The notes beneath the pieces are model-generated. The model was not told where the DNA came from and did not search any database. It worked only from the letters and a program-made list of their open reading frames with translations. Both the position numbers and the translations under genes were made by a program. Shown here piece after piece: positions 27,954-36,890 of a stretch of 64,000 nt of DNA. Each line of letters opens with the position of its first letter. Position 1 is the first letter of the stretch. Origin of the DNA: Rothia nasimurium (GTDB lineage Bacteria; Actinomycetota; Actinomycetes; Actinomycetales; Micrococcaceae); NCBI RefSeq assembly GCF_928391935.1, contig NZ_CAKMTD010000001.1, forward strand, positions 372,001 through 436,000, written 5' to 3'.

Positions 27954-28595
27954 CTATGCCTCGTCTGACAGGGTCAAAACACCATAGGACCAACCCTTTC
28001 GACGGTAGACCGCCGCAGGTGAACCTGTCTCCTTATCGACATACAGGAAGAAATCATGTCCCACCAGCTCCATACGATCAACAGCCTCTTCAGGGGTGAG
28101 ATGGTCAGCAGGGAAAGTCTTCTTGCGGATCTCCACGGGCGAATAGGCCTCTTCATGGAGGTCATAGTCCCCTGAGAAAGCCGCTTCTTCAACCGGCACA
28201 TCATTCACATGAATTTCTGCAATCGATGAGCCTTCTGCAATGACAGGCAGGGAACCTGTTGCCTCTGAGACTGACACGGGGTTCTTACCACCAGCCCGAC
28301 GGGTCTTACGACGGTCACGGGCCCGACGCAAACGCTCAAGAAGCTTGACGTAGGTTTCATCAAAGACGGCAAATTTATCTTGACCGGTTGACTCAGCTCG
28401 AAGGATAGGCCCCTTACCAACAACAGTAATTTCTACCCGGATGACAGCCGGACCATTATGGCCCTCCTTGGTGAACTTGACTTCGATGTCAGTGACGTTG
28501 TCGCCCAGGGCTTCGAACTTGGTGATTTTACTTTCGACGTGTTCCTGCAGGCGTTCGCTGACTTTGACGTTGCGACCGGTGACGTTGAGTTCCAC
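27954..28595 (-). CDS. hpf: Ribosome hibernation promoting factor, long form
   Basis: This 213-residue protein dimerises idle ribosomes into 100S particles. The N-terminal domain (ELNVTGRNVKVSERLQEHVE) binds the 30S decoding centre. A basic linker, LRRARDRRKTRRAGGKN, leads to the C-terminal dimerisation domain ending GHDFFLYVDKETG and WSYGVLTLSDEA. I choose GTG 28595 because GGAGGG sits 4 bp upstream and the resulting N-terminus matches the family. An in-frame ATG at 28607 would place that ribosome site inside the coding region. Confidence 0.93.
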   Translation of the reverse strand: MELNVTGRNVKVSERLQEHVESKITKFEALGDNVTDIEVKFTKEGHNGPAVIRVEITVVGKGPILRAESTGQDKFAVFDETYVKLLERLRRARDRRKTRRAGGKNPVSVSEATGSLPVIAEGSSIAEIHVNDVPVEEAAFSGDYDLHEEAYSPVEIRKKTFPADHLTPEEAVDRMELVGHDFFLYVDKETGSPAAVYRRKGWSYGVLTLSDEA

Positions 28596-28782
28596 GGTTC
28601 CCTCCATTCTCAGGGGGTGTAAATACCAGGCTGCGTGAAGGCCAGATATTGGGGATTCCCTCTTCTGGGATTCCTTAAGGTAACTGTACGCCCTTTTGTG
28701 TCCTAAGTCATTAGTTTCAGCCAATGTCGAACAAGGCCAGCCGATACTTGTTTTAGGCACACAACGAGGTCTATTCTGTTGA

Positions 28783-29553
28783 CTAATCCTGCTTTCGCTT
28801 GGGAACATAGGCTACAGTTGCCCCAGAGAGCACAGTTGCTCCTGCCTCCGTCAAAGCCCGCTTGGCCTCAGCCATAGAAGCCCCGGTTGTCACAACATCA
28901 TCTGTCAGGACGCAGGGCAGCCGCGCAAGGTCGTACGTCCGGCCCAAAAAACCAAACCGGGGGCTTCTCACCGTGAGCTGCCCCTTCATTCTGGCAAAGC
29001 GGTCATGCCTGCCCAGGGCCTTTTGAGACCGTCCCCTCCCCCACGGCGTCGGCCTAGATAACCAGCTGACAGGAGTGAGGGCGTCCAGATAATACACGGG
29101 GTACCCCATACCCTGAAGCTGTTTCACGGAGTAGCGAGTTAGCTCCGGCGCTGGAGCATAGCCACGCCTACGGGTTGCTGCCCGGGTCGACGGCAGGGGA
29201 ACCACAGCAATGTCAGCGTTCGAGAGATCAAGCTGATCCAGGGCCAGCTGCAGTGACCTTACCAGGGCAGGTGCTACATATTTGATGAGGTCTGTCCGGC
29301 CTGAATTCTTAAAGGCAAGCAGACACCTGGCCACTTCGTGCTCGTAGCGGGCTGCCGCAAAGACCGGAAAATCCTGCCTCTCCATACCGACAAGAGTTGG
29401 GCGGACGGTCGCCAACCCCAGCAAACGCCGACACAGGGAACATAAAGCGGACGCTCCCGTCATCGGCTCCCCATAGGCGCCACAGCTAGCGCACACCCGG
29501 GGAAAGACCAGCTCGATGGTCTGGCTGAGCGAAGAAAGAACAGTGGACCTCAT
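28783..29553 (-). CDS. ComF family phosphoribosyltransferase-like protein
   Basis: This 256-residue protein has an N-terminal zinc finger-like region, CASCGAYGEP plus CSLC, and a C-terminal phosphoribosyltransferase fold with the PRPP motif LTDDVVTTGAS near residue 214. ComF proteins are needed for DNA uptake in competent bacteria, but homologues occur widely and their chemistry is unsettled. I prefer the ATG at 29553; the frame extends to a TTG at 29589. It precedes hpf, as in many actinobacteria. Confidence 0.88.
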   Translation of the reverse strand: MRSTVLSSLSQTIELVFPRVCASCGAYGEPMTGASALCSLCRRLLGLATVRPTLVGMERQDFPVFAAARYEHEVARCLLAFKNSGRTDLIKYVAPALVRSLQLALDQLDLSNADIAVVPLPSTRAATRRRGYAPAPELTRYSVKQLQGMGYPVYYLDALTPVSWLSRPTPWGRGRSQKALGRHDRFARMKGQLTVRSPRFGFLGRTYDLARLPCVLTDDVVTTGASMAEAKRALTEAGATVLSGATVAYVPKRKQD

Positions 29554-29643
29554 GCCACCAGGGTGCCCCGAAAAACAACAGAGAGGCAAACCCTGTGGAT
29601 AACCTCTGCAAACCAGGTGTTCAGCCCCGAAACCGGGTTACCT

Positions 29644-31335
29644 CTAGCCTGAGTAATTGACCTCGCGCAGGGAAGACTCAATACGGGTCCACCCACGACC
29701 AGCAACAATATAGAGGCCACCGTCACTCGTCATGGCAAGAGCCTGATCGACGCCATTGCCGGTCACAATCCTGTAAATGCCCTGCAAGGAGTCATACTGG
29801 GTATCGACGCCAGACAGGGAAACAATTTCAGTCTGTGACGTCTCAACGTTCCACAGAAAGACCTCTTGGTCGCTGTTCCACTCAGCACCCTGCGGGTTGA
29901 TGTCGGAACCAATGCGGATCGGCTCTAGCAGCTCAGTTGGGGCGCCCTCGTCGTCCCTACGAATAGCTGACACCCAGGCAGCATAATTGGCTTCCCCAAT
30001 CGAGGTAACCATCAGGGCCCTACTGCCATCGCGAGAAACGCTCAAGCTGTGTAAGGTTTCCTCCCTCAGCCAGGTATCAATCTCCCTGAGTTCACCGGTG
30101 TCCTGGCCCACCGGGTAGGCCCGAACCGTTCCAGCTCTTTCAGCAACCCACAACCAGTTCTGGTGATCAAAACTTGAGGTAAGAATCCCTTCACCCCGGA
30201 AAATCGAGCGCGAACCACCAGACGTCGCCAACCAGATTTCTGACCGAGAGTCATTACTGTAGGCGAAGAAGGTCTGGGTGTAGTTCATCGCCGGTTGGAC
30301 GATACGCGCCTGGGGTGACACCTCAACCACCGTCTGCTGGCTACCCACGTCATCAAAATTATTACGGGTCACCAAACGGTTATTTTCTATTGCCACAACA
30401 TAGGTGGGCATCGGTGGGTTAACCGCAGGTTCCCGATAGTTTTCAAGGGCCTGGGCATCAACAGCCTGATCATTGATGCTCAGTTCCACCTCGCTCACCG
30501 AGGGAAGGGAGGTCAGCACCTGTTTTAGCTGGGTACGCAGCCTCTCCAGGGCCAGCGCACTCGCGGTCGTGAGGGCTACCCCACCCGTCAGCTGTATCTC
30601 AGCAGTCCCGTTATTGATGGGCACGGAATTACGGGACAGGCGGGTATCTGCAGGAATAGCGGTGACAACAGCCCCTTGCAGGTAGCTGGCAGGCCCCTCA
30701 AGCAGGACACGAATCAGGGAGGTCGCTACAGTCGTTCGCTCTGCAAACCACCTGACATCAGGTACAGCATAGGTGAAGGTCGGGTCGTAGAAGTAGAGGG
30801 TATAGGGGTTGAAGATATCAGTGAACTCAGTACGGCTGAGCACGGTACCGTCCTGCACCTCAGCAATACGCCATTCCCCATCTACCTGGGTCAGTTTGAC
30901 GTCAATATCCGTGTCTACCACCGTGGTATAGGAGGTCGCCAAACCCCGGTTATCAATGACGGTGTTGGTAGGAATGGTGAGAGTGAAATTCCCCCCGTCA
31001 CGGTCTGTCACTGAATAGGCTGAGTTGTAAACAAGCGTCCGGCCATCAGGACGCCAGGACTCAGCTTTTTCAGGGGTCAGATACTCCCGGGCCACCTTAT
31101 AGTCATCGCGAGCGCCGACACCTGCATGAATAAAACCATCGATGATTTCGGCCGGGCTAGCCCCTGGCTGGGGGCCAGAAATAGACTGGTCTGCCACCAC
31201 GGGGGTTCCAGTGGTCTGGGGGTCGGCGTAGTGGTTTACTTCTCCCTTGGTGGGGATGGTGGCGCAGGCAGACAGGCCGGCGACGAGGGAGGTGAGGGAG
31301 AGCCCTAGGGCGGTTCGACGGGTGACTTTAGACAT
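29644..31335 (-). CDS. lpqB: Lipoprotein LpqB (GerMN and beta-propeller domains)
   Basis: This 563-residue lipoprotein starts at ATG 31335 with AGGAGC upstream. The signal peptide contains a twin arginine, TRRTALGLSL, and ends in the lipobox LSAC near residue 24. A GerMN-type domain lies at about residues 190-300, followed by a C-terminal beta-propeller-like region. LpqB interacts with the extracellular part of MtrB in mycobacteria and tunes MtrA phosphorylation. Its start overlaps the mtrB stop by 8 bp. Confidence 0.95.
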   Translation of the reverse strand: MSKVTRRTALGLSLTSLVAGLSACATIPTKGEVNHYADPQTTGTPVVADQSISGPQPGASPAEIIDGFIHAGVGARDDYKVAREYLTPEKAESWRPDGRTLVYNSAYSVTDRDGGNFTLTIPTNTVIDNRGLATSYTTVVDTDIDVKLTQVDGEWRIAEVQDGTVLSRTEFTDIFNPYTLYFYDPTFTYAVPDVRWFAERTTVATSLIRVLLEGPASYLQGAVVTAIPADTRLSRNSVPINNGTAEIQLTGGVALTTASALALERLRTQLKQVLTSLPSVSEVELSINDQAVDAQALENYREPAVNPPMPTYVVAIENNRLVTRNNFDDVGSQQTVVEVSPQARIVQPAMNYTQTFFAYSNDSRSEIWLATSGGSRSIFRGEGILTSSFDHQNWLWVAERAGTVRAYPVGQDTGELREIDTWLREETLHSLSVSRDGSRALMVTSIGEANYAAWVSAIRRDDEGAPTELLEPIRIGSDINPQGAEWNSDQEVFLWNVETSQTEIVSLSGVDTQYDSLQGIYRIVTGNGVDQALAMTSDGGLYIVAGRGWTRIESSLREVNYSG

Positions 31336-33016
31336 CGGTTTGCTCCTGGGCTTCTTGGGCGGTGGGCAGGGCCAGGGGACTGGAGGCAGCGATGGCTTGA
31401 GGTTCTGCAGGTACCGGCTCACCACTGATCAGCACGGGGGATTCTCCCATGGGAAGGTCCTGGTCAACGGGGATTGTCATGCGGAAGCAGGCCCCCTGCC
31501 CCTTGATTCCCCACGCTTCCAGGGTTCCCTGGTGGAGGCGGACGTCCTCAGCGGCGATGGAAAGGCCCAGACCAGTGCCTCCCAGGGTGCGTTTGCGGGA
31601 GGTATCTGCCCTCCAGAAACGGTTGAATACCTGTTCTGTTTCCTCAGGTGACAGGCCAATACCGTGGTCGCGGACAGCAATACCTAAGGTGGTATCTGTG
31701 ACGTCGACGTACACGTCGATCGGCTTGCTTTCAGAGTGTTCTACCGCGTTGAACAGGAGGTTACGAAGCACTCGTTCGATACGCCGGTGGTCCATATCCA
31801 CCATGATTTCTGTGTGCTCGGTGTGGACTGTCAGGGTGGTGTTGGTGCGTACTAGGTGGGGTTCTACCCCCTTCAGGACCTCGTCCAGCACGGCCATGAA
31901 GTCGCCCGAGACAATTTCAAGGGTCTGGGATCCGGCATCGAATCGGGAAATTTCTAGCAGGTCTGCCAGGAGGGAGTCGAAGCGATCGACCTGGTTATAG
32001 AGGAGCTCTGTGGATCGCTTATAGAGGGGCTCCATGTTCTCCCGGTTATCGTGCAGCATATCAGCGGCCATGCGCACGGTCGTGAGCGGGGTGCGCAGCT
32101 CATGCGACACGTCTGAGACGAACCGCTGTTGCATGGTTGAGAGCTTTTCCAGGCGGGAAATCTGATCTTGCAGGGAGTCAGCCATGCGGTTGAAGCTCAT
32201 GCCTAGACGGGCCGTTTCATTTTGGCCCCGAACTAGGACTCGCTGGTCAAGGTCACCGGCGGCCAGTTTCTCGGCCGTAATTGCGATGGTTGAGATGGGC
32301 CGGACCACGAACCGAGAAATCCACCAGACGATGGTCAAGACAACGATCCAAAGGACACTAAAACCGATCCAGATGATGAGGTTGATGTACTGGACTGTGC
32401 TTTGGGACCGGCTGAGGTCGTAGATGAGGAAGAGGGTGTACTCGGGGTTCTGGGGAATCGACACCTTGGTGCCAACGACGAGGATGGGGTGGGGGCGTCC
32501 GTCCGCCCCTGTGGTCCGTGAGGACTGCCAGTAAATACCGTTCCCCTCACTCACGCTCGATACCAGGGTGGCTGGGACGTCCCCCAGGCTGACGGCTGCC
32601 CCCTGGGTCTGCTCAGCGATAAAACCCTCCGTGGGGGCATTGGGGTCTTTAAGCAGGACCCAGTGCCGGTTGGCGTCACTGGTGCTGGTTTCTAGCACGG
32701 TCAGGAAGCGGGCCACCTCTCGCTGAATTTCCGTGCGGCCGGTTGCGTCTGAACCGTTGATGAGGGTCTGGACGTTGCTGAAACCAGCTGCAGATTCTTC
32801 AAGGGCCTGGTCTAGGCTATCGCGGAAGAGTGAGTTTGCGATCTGGTGGGAGATGAAGGTTCCAGCGAAAATAAAGGCGCAAAGGAGCAGGCCGGCGGCA
32901 GCGGCAACAGCACGGAACTGTAGGGACTGTTTCCATAGCCTCCTCGCCCCGCCAAAGACGTGGCGGGGTTGAGGTCCTGACGCGGGTGAGGACGGGGTCC
33001 CCTTGGGTTTGGTCAC
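31328..33016 (-). CDS. mtrB: Sensor histidine kinase MtrB
   Basis: This 562-residue kinase has two membrane helices (about residues 35-57 and 210-235) enclosing an extracytoplasmic sensor domain, a HAMP domain, and the HisKA site VSDVSHELRTPLT, with the phosphorylated histidine near residue 305. The ATPase domain shows NLLFNAVEHS, RDHGIGLSPEE and GGTGLGLSIA. It starts at GTG 33016, 3 bp after the mtrA stop. MtrAB controls cell wall and division genes in actinobacteria. Confidence 0.96.
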   Translation of the reverse strand: MTKPKGTPSSPASGPQPRHVFGGARRLWKQSLQFRAVAAAAGLLLCAFIFAGTFISHQIANSLFRDSLDQALEESAAGFSNVQTLINGSDATGRTEIQREVARFLTVLETSTSDANRHWVLLKDPNAPTEGFIAEQTQGAAVSLGDVPATLVSSVSEGNGIYWQSSRTTGADGRPHPILVVGTKVSIPQNPEYTLFLIYDLSRSQSTVQYINLIIWIGFSVLWIVVLTIVWWISRFVVRPISTIAITAEKLAAGDLDQRVLVRGQNETARLGMSFNRMADSLQDQISRLEKLSTMQQRFVSDVSHELRTPLTTVRMAADMLHDNRENMEPLYKRSTELLYNQVDRFDSLLADLLEISRFDAGSQTLEIVSGDFMAVLDEVLKGVEPHLVRTNTTLTVHTEHTEIMVDMDHRRIERVLRNLLFNAVEHSESKPIDVYVDVTDTTLGIAVRDHGIGLSPEETEQVFNRFWRADTSRKRTLGGTGLGLSIAAEDVRLHQGTLEAWGIKGQGACFRMTIPVDQDLPMGESPVLISGEPVPAEPQAIAASSPLALPTAQEAQEQTDV

Positions 33017-33019
33017 GGT

Positions 33020-33706
33020 TTAGCGGGTTCCTGACGGGGCAGCCTTGTAGCCGACACCGCGCACAGTCAGCACGATTTCGGGGTTTTCGGGGTCGGTTTC
33101 AATCTTGGCGCGTAGTCGCTGAATATGGACGTTGACCAGGCGGGAGTCCACGGTCTTTTCGTAGCCCCAGACGTTTCCGAGCAGGGCCTCACGGGTCATG
33201 ACCTGGCCGGGCTGGCGGGCCAGGTTGGCCAGGAGTTCGAACTCTAGCGGGGTCAGGGGAATAACCTGCCCATCGCGGCTGACGGTATGGCCAGCCAGGT
33301 CAATGACCAGGTTGCCGATGCGGAGGGGCTCGTTTGCACGGTCTTCACGGGGACGCAGGCGGGCCCGCACACGGGCGAGGAGTTCAGCGGGTTTGAAGGG
33401 TTTGGTCATGTAGTCATCGGCACCCGCTTCAAGGCCTTTGACGACGTCTTCGGTGTCGCCTTTAGCGGTCAGCATGATGATGGGCACCTCGGATTCAGCT
33501 CGAATCTGGGTGCACACCTGGATTCCGTCCATTCCCGGGAGCATGAAATCCAGCAGAATGAGGTCCGGGTGGTGAGTGACAAAAGCGTCGAATGCTCGAT
33601 CACCAGCATCGCAGAAGACTGTTTCGTAGCCTTCCTGGGCTAGGACGATACCCACCATCTCTGACAGGGCATCATCGTCGTCTACGACCAGAATGGTTTC
33701 TTTCAC
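33020..33706 (-). CDS. mtrA: Response regulator MtrA (OmpR family)
   Basis: This 228-residue regulator has the receiver domain with the acidic pair VDDDD near residue 9, the phosphorylation site LILLDFMLPGMDG (aspartate near 50) and lysine in MTKPF. The DNA-binding winged helix covers the last 100 residues (LTPLEFELLANLAR, VNVHIQRLRAKIE). The start is taken at GTG 33706 because AAGGAGAG is 6 bp upstream; the longer frame from 33736 adds 10 unrelated residues. It leads the operon mtrA-mtrB-lpqB. Confidence 0.96.
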   Translation of the reverse strand: MKETILVVDDDDALSEMVGIVLAQEGYETVFCDAGDRAFDAFVTHHPDLILLDFMLPGMDGIQVCTQIRAESEVPIIMLTAKGDTEDVVKGLEAGADDYMTKPFKPAELLARVRARLRPREDRANEPLRIGNLVIDLAGHTVSRDGQVIPLTPLEFELLANLARQPGQVMTREALLGNVWGYEKTVDSRLVNVHIQRLRAKIETDPENPEIVLTVRGVGYKAAPSGTR

Positions 33707-33762
33707 GCTGGGCTCTCCTTCGTGGGGTGAGGGCAATCTTTGACTAGTTTAGCGGTTTTTGG

Positions 33763-34872
33763 TTAGCTGTCTTGGCCAATCTCAGACAGGGCACGGGCTG
33801 TTTCAGTCAGGTGGTTCAGGACGGTGGTTGCCCGGGGTGGGTCTGTGTCGGCCAGGTTGCCTCGTTCGGTGAGTACCAGCTGGTTGAGGAGGTTCTTCCC
33901 CAGGCCGAGGTCCCGCCAGGTGGTCCAGAGGGTCCGGGCGATGGTTCCGGCACTGGTTTTATGGTGGACGTCGACGACCGGCAGGTAGAGGCTGCAGCCG
34001 GTTTCGAGGTGGGCAGCGAGCGGTTCCCACGATGAGGTCGCCAAACCGGTGACGTCGATGAGGGGGGTGTCGATTACCGCCTGCACTTCGGGGTGAAGAG
34101 CCAGGTAGTCAGTTGAGATCAGGGGGCTTGCCCCCATTTCGTGTACCCCGGTGTGCAGCTGGCTGTAGGTGGATACTAGCTCGTGGCGGGGTAGGTGGCG
34201 GATGGTTCGGTAGCCGCTTGAGGTCTTGATGGTGCCTTGAGCAGCGGGTATGAGATGGGGTTCCTCGAATTGCACCAGGAGGGTGGAGCCAGGTGCAGCC
34301 TCCCGGAGTAGGCCGAGTAGGCTGTGTAGACCAGCAAGCTGGGATTCGGCCAGGTCCCTGCGGGCACCGTGGTCAGATAGAGCCCTCTCCCCGTTTGTCA
34401 GGTAGGTCTGCACCGCTAGGCTGACCGGCCCCAGCAGGCGGATCTTGAGGGTTCCGGTAGGTGTCCCCTTCTCCCGGCCCACTACATCGGCCAGGGCATT
34501 GATATCCGATGCCAGCAGGCTGGTGGCGTAGTCCCCTTCCGCTGAGTAGCCCCGGGTGAGACGCCAACCGGCGGCGGTGCCGTCCGCGCTCAAGCCCTCA
34601 AGGGCGGCAATCGACCGGGCCAGGAGGGTTGCCCGGTAGCCCCGGTCGGCCAGTTCCGGCAGGTAGCTCAGGTGGGGGTCCCCCAGTTCCCCGCGTACCC
34701 GGGTGATGGCATCCACGGGATCCTTCCCCGCCCAGGGGCCCAACCCTGTTGCCCGCACGGTGACGTGGGGGTCAAAGGTAAGGGGCTGCTCAAAGTCCTG
34801 ACGGGCAGCGAGCATTTCAGCGTCGGTGGGCAGGTAGAGTTCAGGACGCGGACGGCGGGAGCGGGCGGGCAC
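33763..34872 (-). CDS. MetE-like protein (actinobacterial methionine synthase homologue)
   Basis: This 369-residue protein matches the single-barrel MetE-like proteins found beside mnmA and cysteine desulfurase in actinobacteria. TGLGPWAGKDP near the start, LRLLGPVSLAV-like LKIRLLGPVSLAV and LLVQFEEPHLIP (in place of the usual QIDEP) fit the fold. The zinc ligands of true MetE are not evident: where HxC is expected the sequence reads HTGVHEMGAS, and the only cysteine I see is in ETGCSLY. It may be a methyltransferase of another kind or a non-catalytic relative. It follows the chorismate mutase gene by 37 bp. Confidence 0.75.
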   Translation of the reverse strand: MPARSRRPRPELYLPTDAEMLAARQDFEQPLTFDPHVTVRATGLGPWAGKDPVDAITRVRGELGDPHLSYLPELADRGYRATLLARSIAALEGLSADGTAAGWRLTRGYSAEGDYATSLLASDINALADVVGREKGTPTGTLKIRLLGPVSLAVQTYLTNGERALSDHGARRDLAESQLAGLHSLLGLLREAAPGSTLLVQFEEPHLIPAAQGTIKTSSGYRTIRHLPRHELVSTYSQLHTGVHEMGASPLISTDYLALHPEVQAVIDTPLIDVTGLATSSWEPLAAHLETGCSLYLPVVDVHHKTSAGTIARTLWTTWRDLGLGKNLLNQLVLTERGNLADTDPPRATTVLNHLTETARALSEIGQDS

Positions 34873-34909
34873 AGCTACCTTTCGTTAGGGCGGGGGCTGG
34901 TAAACGAGT

Positions 34910-35284
34910 TTATCCTTGAGCTTCAGCCTTAATCTGTTCGTGGTGGCGGATAACCTCAGAAATGATGAAGTTGAGAAACTTTTCAGCGAATTCAGGGTCC
35001 AGATGGGCAGCTTCAGCCAGCGAGCGCAGCCGCTTAATCTGGGCTTCCTCCCGGCCTGGATCCCCGGCGGGTAGGTTATGGGTTGCCTTGAGGTGGCCTA
35101 CCCGCTGAGTGGCGCGGAAACGTTCAGCCAGGATATGAACCAGGGCCGCGTCCATATTGTCGATGGTCTGCCGCATGGTGAAGAGTTCTTCAAGGACAGC
35201 CGGGGCGACTCCGGTCATTGAGGTTGCCCGGGTGTTGAAGTCGGCGTGGGCCTGGATGTCGTGGGTATCGCTGTTGGTGCTCAT
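34910..35284 (-). CDS. Chorismate mutase, AroQ type
   Basis: This 124-residue protein has the all-helical AroQ fold: MRQTIDNMDAALVHILAERF near residue 37, then RVGHLKATHNLP and REEAQIKRLRSLA, with the usual arginine, lysine and glutamate active-site positions. It converts chorismate to prephenate for phenylalanine and tyrosine. No prephenate dehydratase domain is fused. It appears to have its own leaderless promoter. Confidence 0.92.
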   Translation of the reverse strand: MSTNSDTHDIQAHADFNTRATSMTGVAPAVLEELFTMRQTIDNMDAALVHILAERFRATQRVGHLKATHNLPAGDPGREEAQIKRLRSLAEAAHLDPEFAEKFLNFIISEVIRHHEQIKAEAQG

Positions 35285-35290
35285 GTGTTT

Positions 35291-35296
35291 AGTCTA
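35291..35296 (-). promoter_or_regulatory. -10 box for a leaderless chorismate mutase mRNA
   Basis: TAGACT on the minus strand is followed by six bases and then the ATG at 35284, so transcription would start at the A of the start codon. No ribosome site precedes the gene. Confidence 0.6.
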
Positions 35297-35349
35297 AAAA
35301 CCTCGGTCGGTGGTGCTCACACTTGAGCGCCAGAATTTCACGCTGTGGA

Positions 35350-36543
35350 CTAACCGGCTGTTATGTCAGCCCGGTCCAGGTTGTAGGCACGGGCGATGGT
35401 GGACTGGCCCAGTACGCGGGTGCCCTGGTAGATCACCATGGTCTGGCCAGGAGCCACACCGCGCAGTTTCTCGTGCAGGCGCACCACGGTTTCCAGGCGC
35501 AGGGCACCGGGCTCAGCGGCTTCATCGTCAATTACCCATTCCAGGTGGGCGGTCGAGGGAACGGGGTCTGCGTGGGCTCGTACCTGGGCGGTGACGTCAA
35601 AGGACGCCGAACGGGCACCTTCTACGGGCTCTTCGGATAGGAAGGCTGCAGCTTCTTCTACGGGTAGACCGGCCCAGGTTTCGCGGATACCGCGAATCTC
35701 GTCAATTTCGAGCAGGTCCTTACCGCCCACGATGACCTCGTTGGTCTTGGGGCGGATTTCTAGTACGAAGCGGGGCTTACCGTCGGGGGCAGGGTGCCCA
35801 ATGGCCAGGCCCTTGCGCTGCCCCACGGTAAAGGCCTGGGAGCCGCGGTGCTTGCCGAGCACGCGTCCGTCCGTGTCCTTGATATCACCCTCGGTCATGT
35901 CGATGTGCTCTTCGAGCCACTCGCGGGTATCGCCCTCGGGAATGAAGCAGATGTCGTAGGAGTCGGGCTTCTTCGCCACCGAGAAGCCGCGTTCGGCGGC
36001 CTCGGCGCGCACCTCGTCCTTGGAGGGGGTATCAGCCAGGGGGAACCAGGCGTGCTTGAGCTGCTCGTGGGTCAGCACGCCCAGAACATAGGACTGGTCC
36101 TTGGCCCAGGTTGCCGCCCGGTGCAGCTCCCGGTTGCCGTTCTCGTCCGTGATGACCTTGGCGTAGTGGCCGGTAACAACAGCGTCAAAGCCCAGGGCCA
36201 CGGCCTTCTCTAGCAGGGCGGCGAACTTGATCTTCTCGTTACAGCGCATGCAGGGGTTGGGGGTGCGGCCGTGCTCGTACTCGGAGATAAAGTCATCAAC
36301 CACATCTTCCTTGAACCGTTCGGAGAAGTCCCAGACGTAGAAGGGAATCCCCAGCTGGTCGCAGACCCGGCGGGCGTCCATGGAGTCCTCAATGGTGCAG
36401 CAGCCGCGGGAGCCGGTGCGCAGGGTGCCGGGCATGCGGGAGAGCGCCAGGTGCACGCCGACTACCTCGTGGCCAGCCTCAACGGCGCGGGCGGCGGCAA
36501 CGGCCGAATCCACTCCCCCGCTCATAGCAGCAAGAATTTTCAT
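35350..36543 (-). CDS. mnmA: tRNA-specific 2-thiouridylase MnmA
   Basis: This 397-residue enzyme thiolates uridine 34 of tRNAs for Lys, Glu and Gln, using sulfur passed from a cysteine desulfurase. It shows the pyrophosphatase loop [13 protein letters not shown] near residue 5, the first catalytic cysteine in NPCMRCNE near 98 and the second in [11 protein letters not shown] near 198. The upstream gene is a cysteine desulfurase, the natural sulfur donor. The intergenic gap of 310 bp carries a duplicated tail of that gene. Confidence 0.96.
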   Translation of the reverse strand: MKILAAMSGGVDSAVAAARAVEAGHEVVGVHLALSRMPGTLRTGSRGCCTIEDSMDARRVCDQLGIPFYVWDFSERFKEDVVDDFISEYEHGRTPNPCMRCNEKIKFAALLEKAVALGFDAVVTGHYAKVITDENGNRELHRAATWAKDQSYVLGVLTHEQLKHAWFPLADTPSKDEVRAEAAERGFSVAKKPDSYDICFIPEGDTREWLEEHIDMTEGDIKDTDGRVLGKHRGSQAFTVGQRKGLAIGHPAPDGKPRFVLEIRPKTNEVIVGGKDLLEIDEIRGIRETWAGLPVEEAAAFLSEEPVEGARSASFDVTAQVRAHADPVPSTAHLEWVIDDEAAEPGALRLETVVRLHEKLRGVAPGQTMVIYQGTRVLGQSTIARAYNLDRADITAG

Positions 36544-36853
36544 GTGTTTGTCCTCAATATCGATAAAAGTTTGGTGGTGGGCTCGGCAGGACGCGGCCCC
36601 GACCGCGACCCTCTCGCTCCTCGCCCTGGGGGCTCGTCGCGATTCACGCCAGCCCCGAGCCAGCGGTCGGTCAGCCGCGTCCTGCCCTCGCCCAGCCGGG
36701 TTTAGTTCCAGCGTGCGGCGTCCGGGGCGTGGCCCGCCCTCGCCCGTCCGAGTTTAGTTCCAGAGGGTCCCGGCCAGGTGCCTGCCCGGCCCGCCGTCCT
36801 GCCCAGCATTCCCAGCGGTCGGTCAGCCGCGTCCTGCCCTCGCCCAGCCGGGT
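36544..36853. other. Repeat-filled gap between cysteine desulfurase and mnmA
   Basis: This GC-rich gap contains no gene. It holds the upstream copy of a 79-bp repeat, two of three copies of a 28-bp unit and part of the third, and a 13-bp inverted repeat, GGCAGGACGCGGC (36585-36597) with GCCGCGTCCTGCC (36674-36686). No clear mnmA promoter was found, so co-transcription through the repeats is possible. Confidence 0.7.
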
Positions 36854-36890
36854 TTAGTTCCAGCGAGCGGCGTCCGGGGCGTGGCCCGCC
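36660..36890. repeat. 79-bp direct repeat duplicating the cysteine desulfurase 3' end
   Basis: Positions 36660-36738 and 36812-36890 match at 78 of 79 bases, 152 bp apart. The second copy includes the last 12 codons and stop of the cysteine desulfurase gene. The first encodes the same [11 protein letters not shown]-stop in silent form. A 28-bp subunit ending GTTTAGTTCCAG occurs three times (36684-36711, 36736-36763, 36836-36863), so there were at least two duplication steps. Confidence 0.95.

Noticed and set aside
28596-28808. N-terminal extension of hpf from the open frame up to 28808
   Set aside because: It runs into the comF 3' end, has no homology, and a ribosome site just upstream of GTG 28595 explains the true start.
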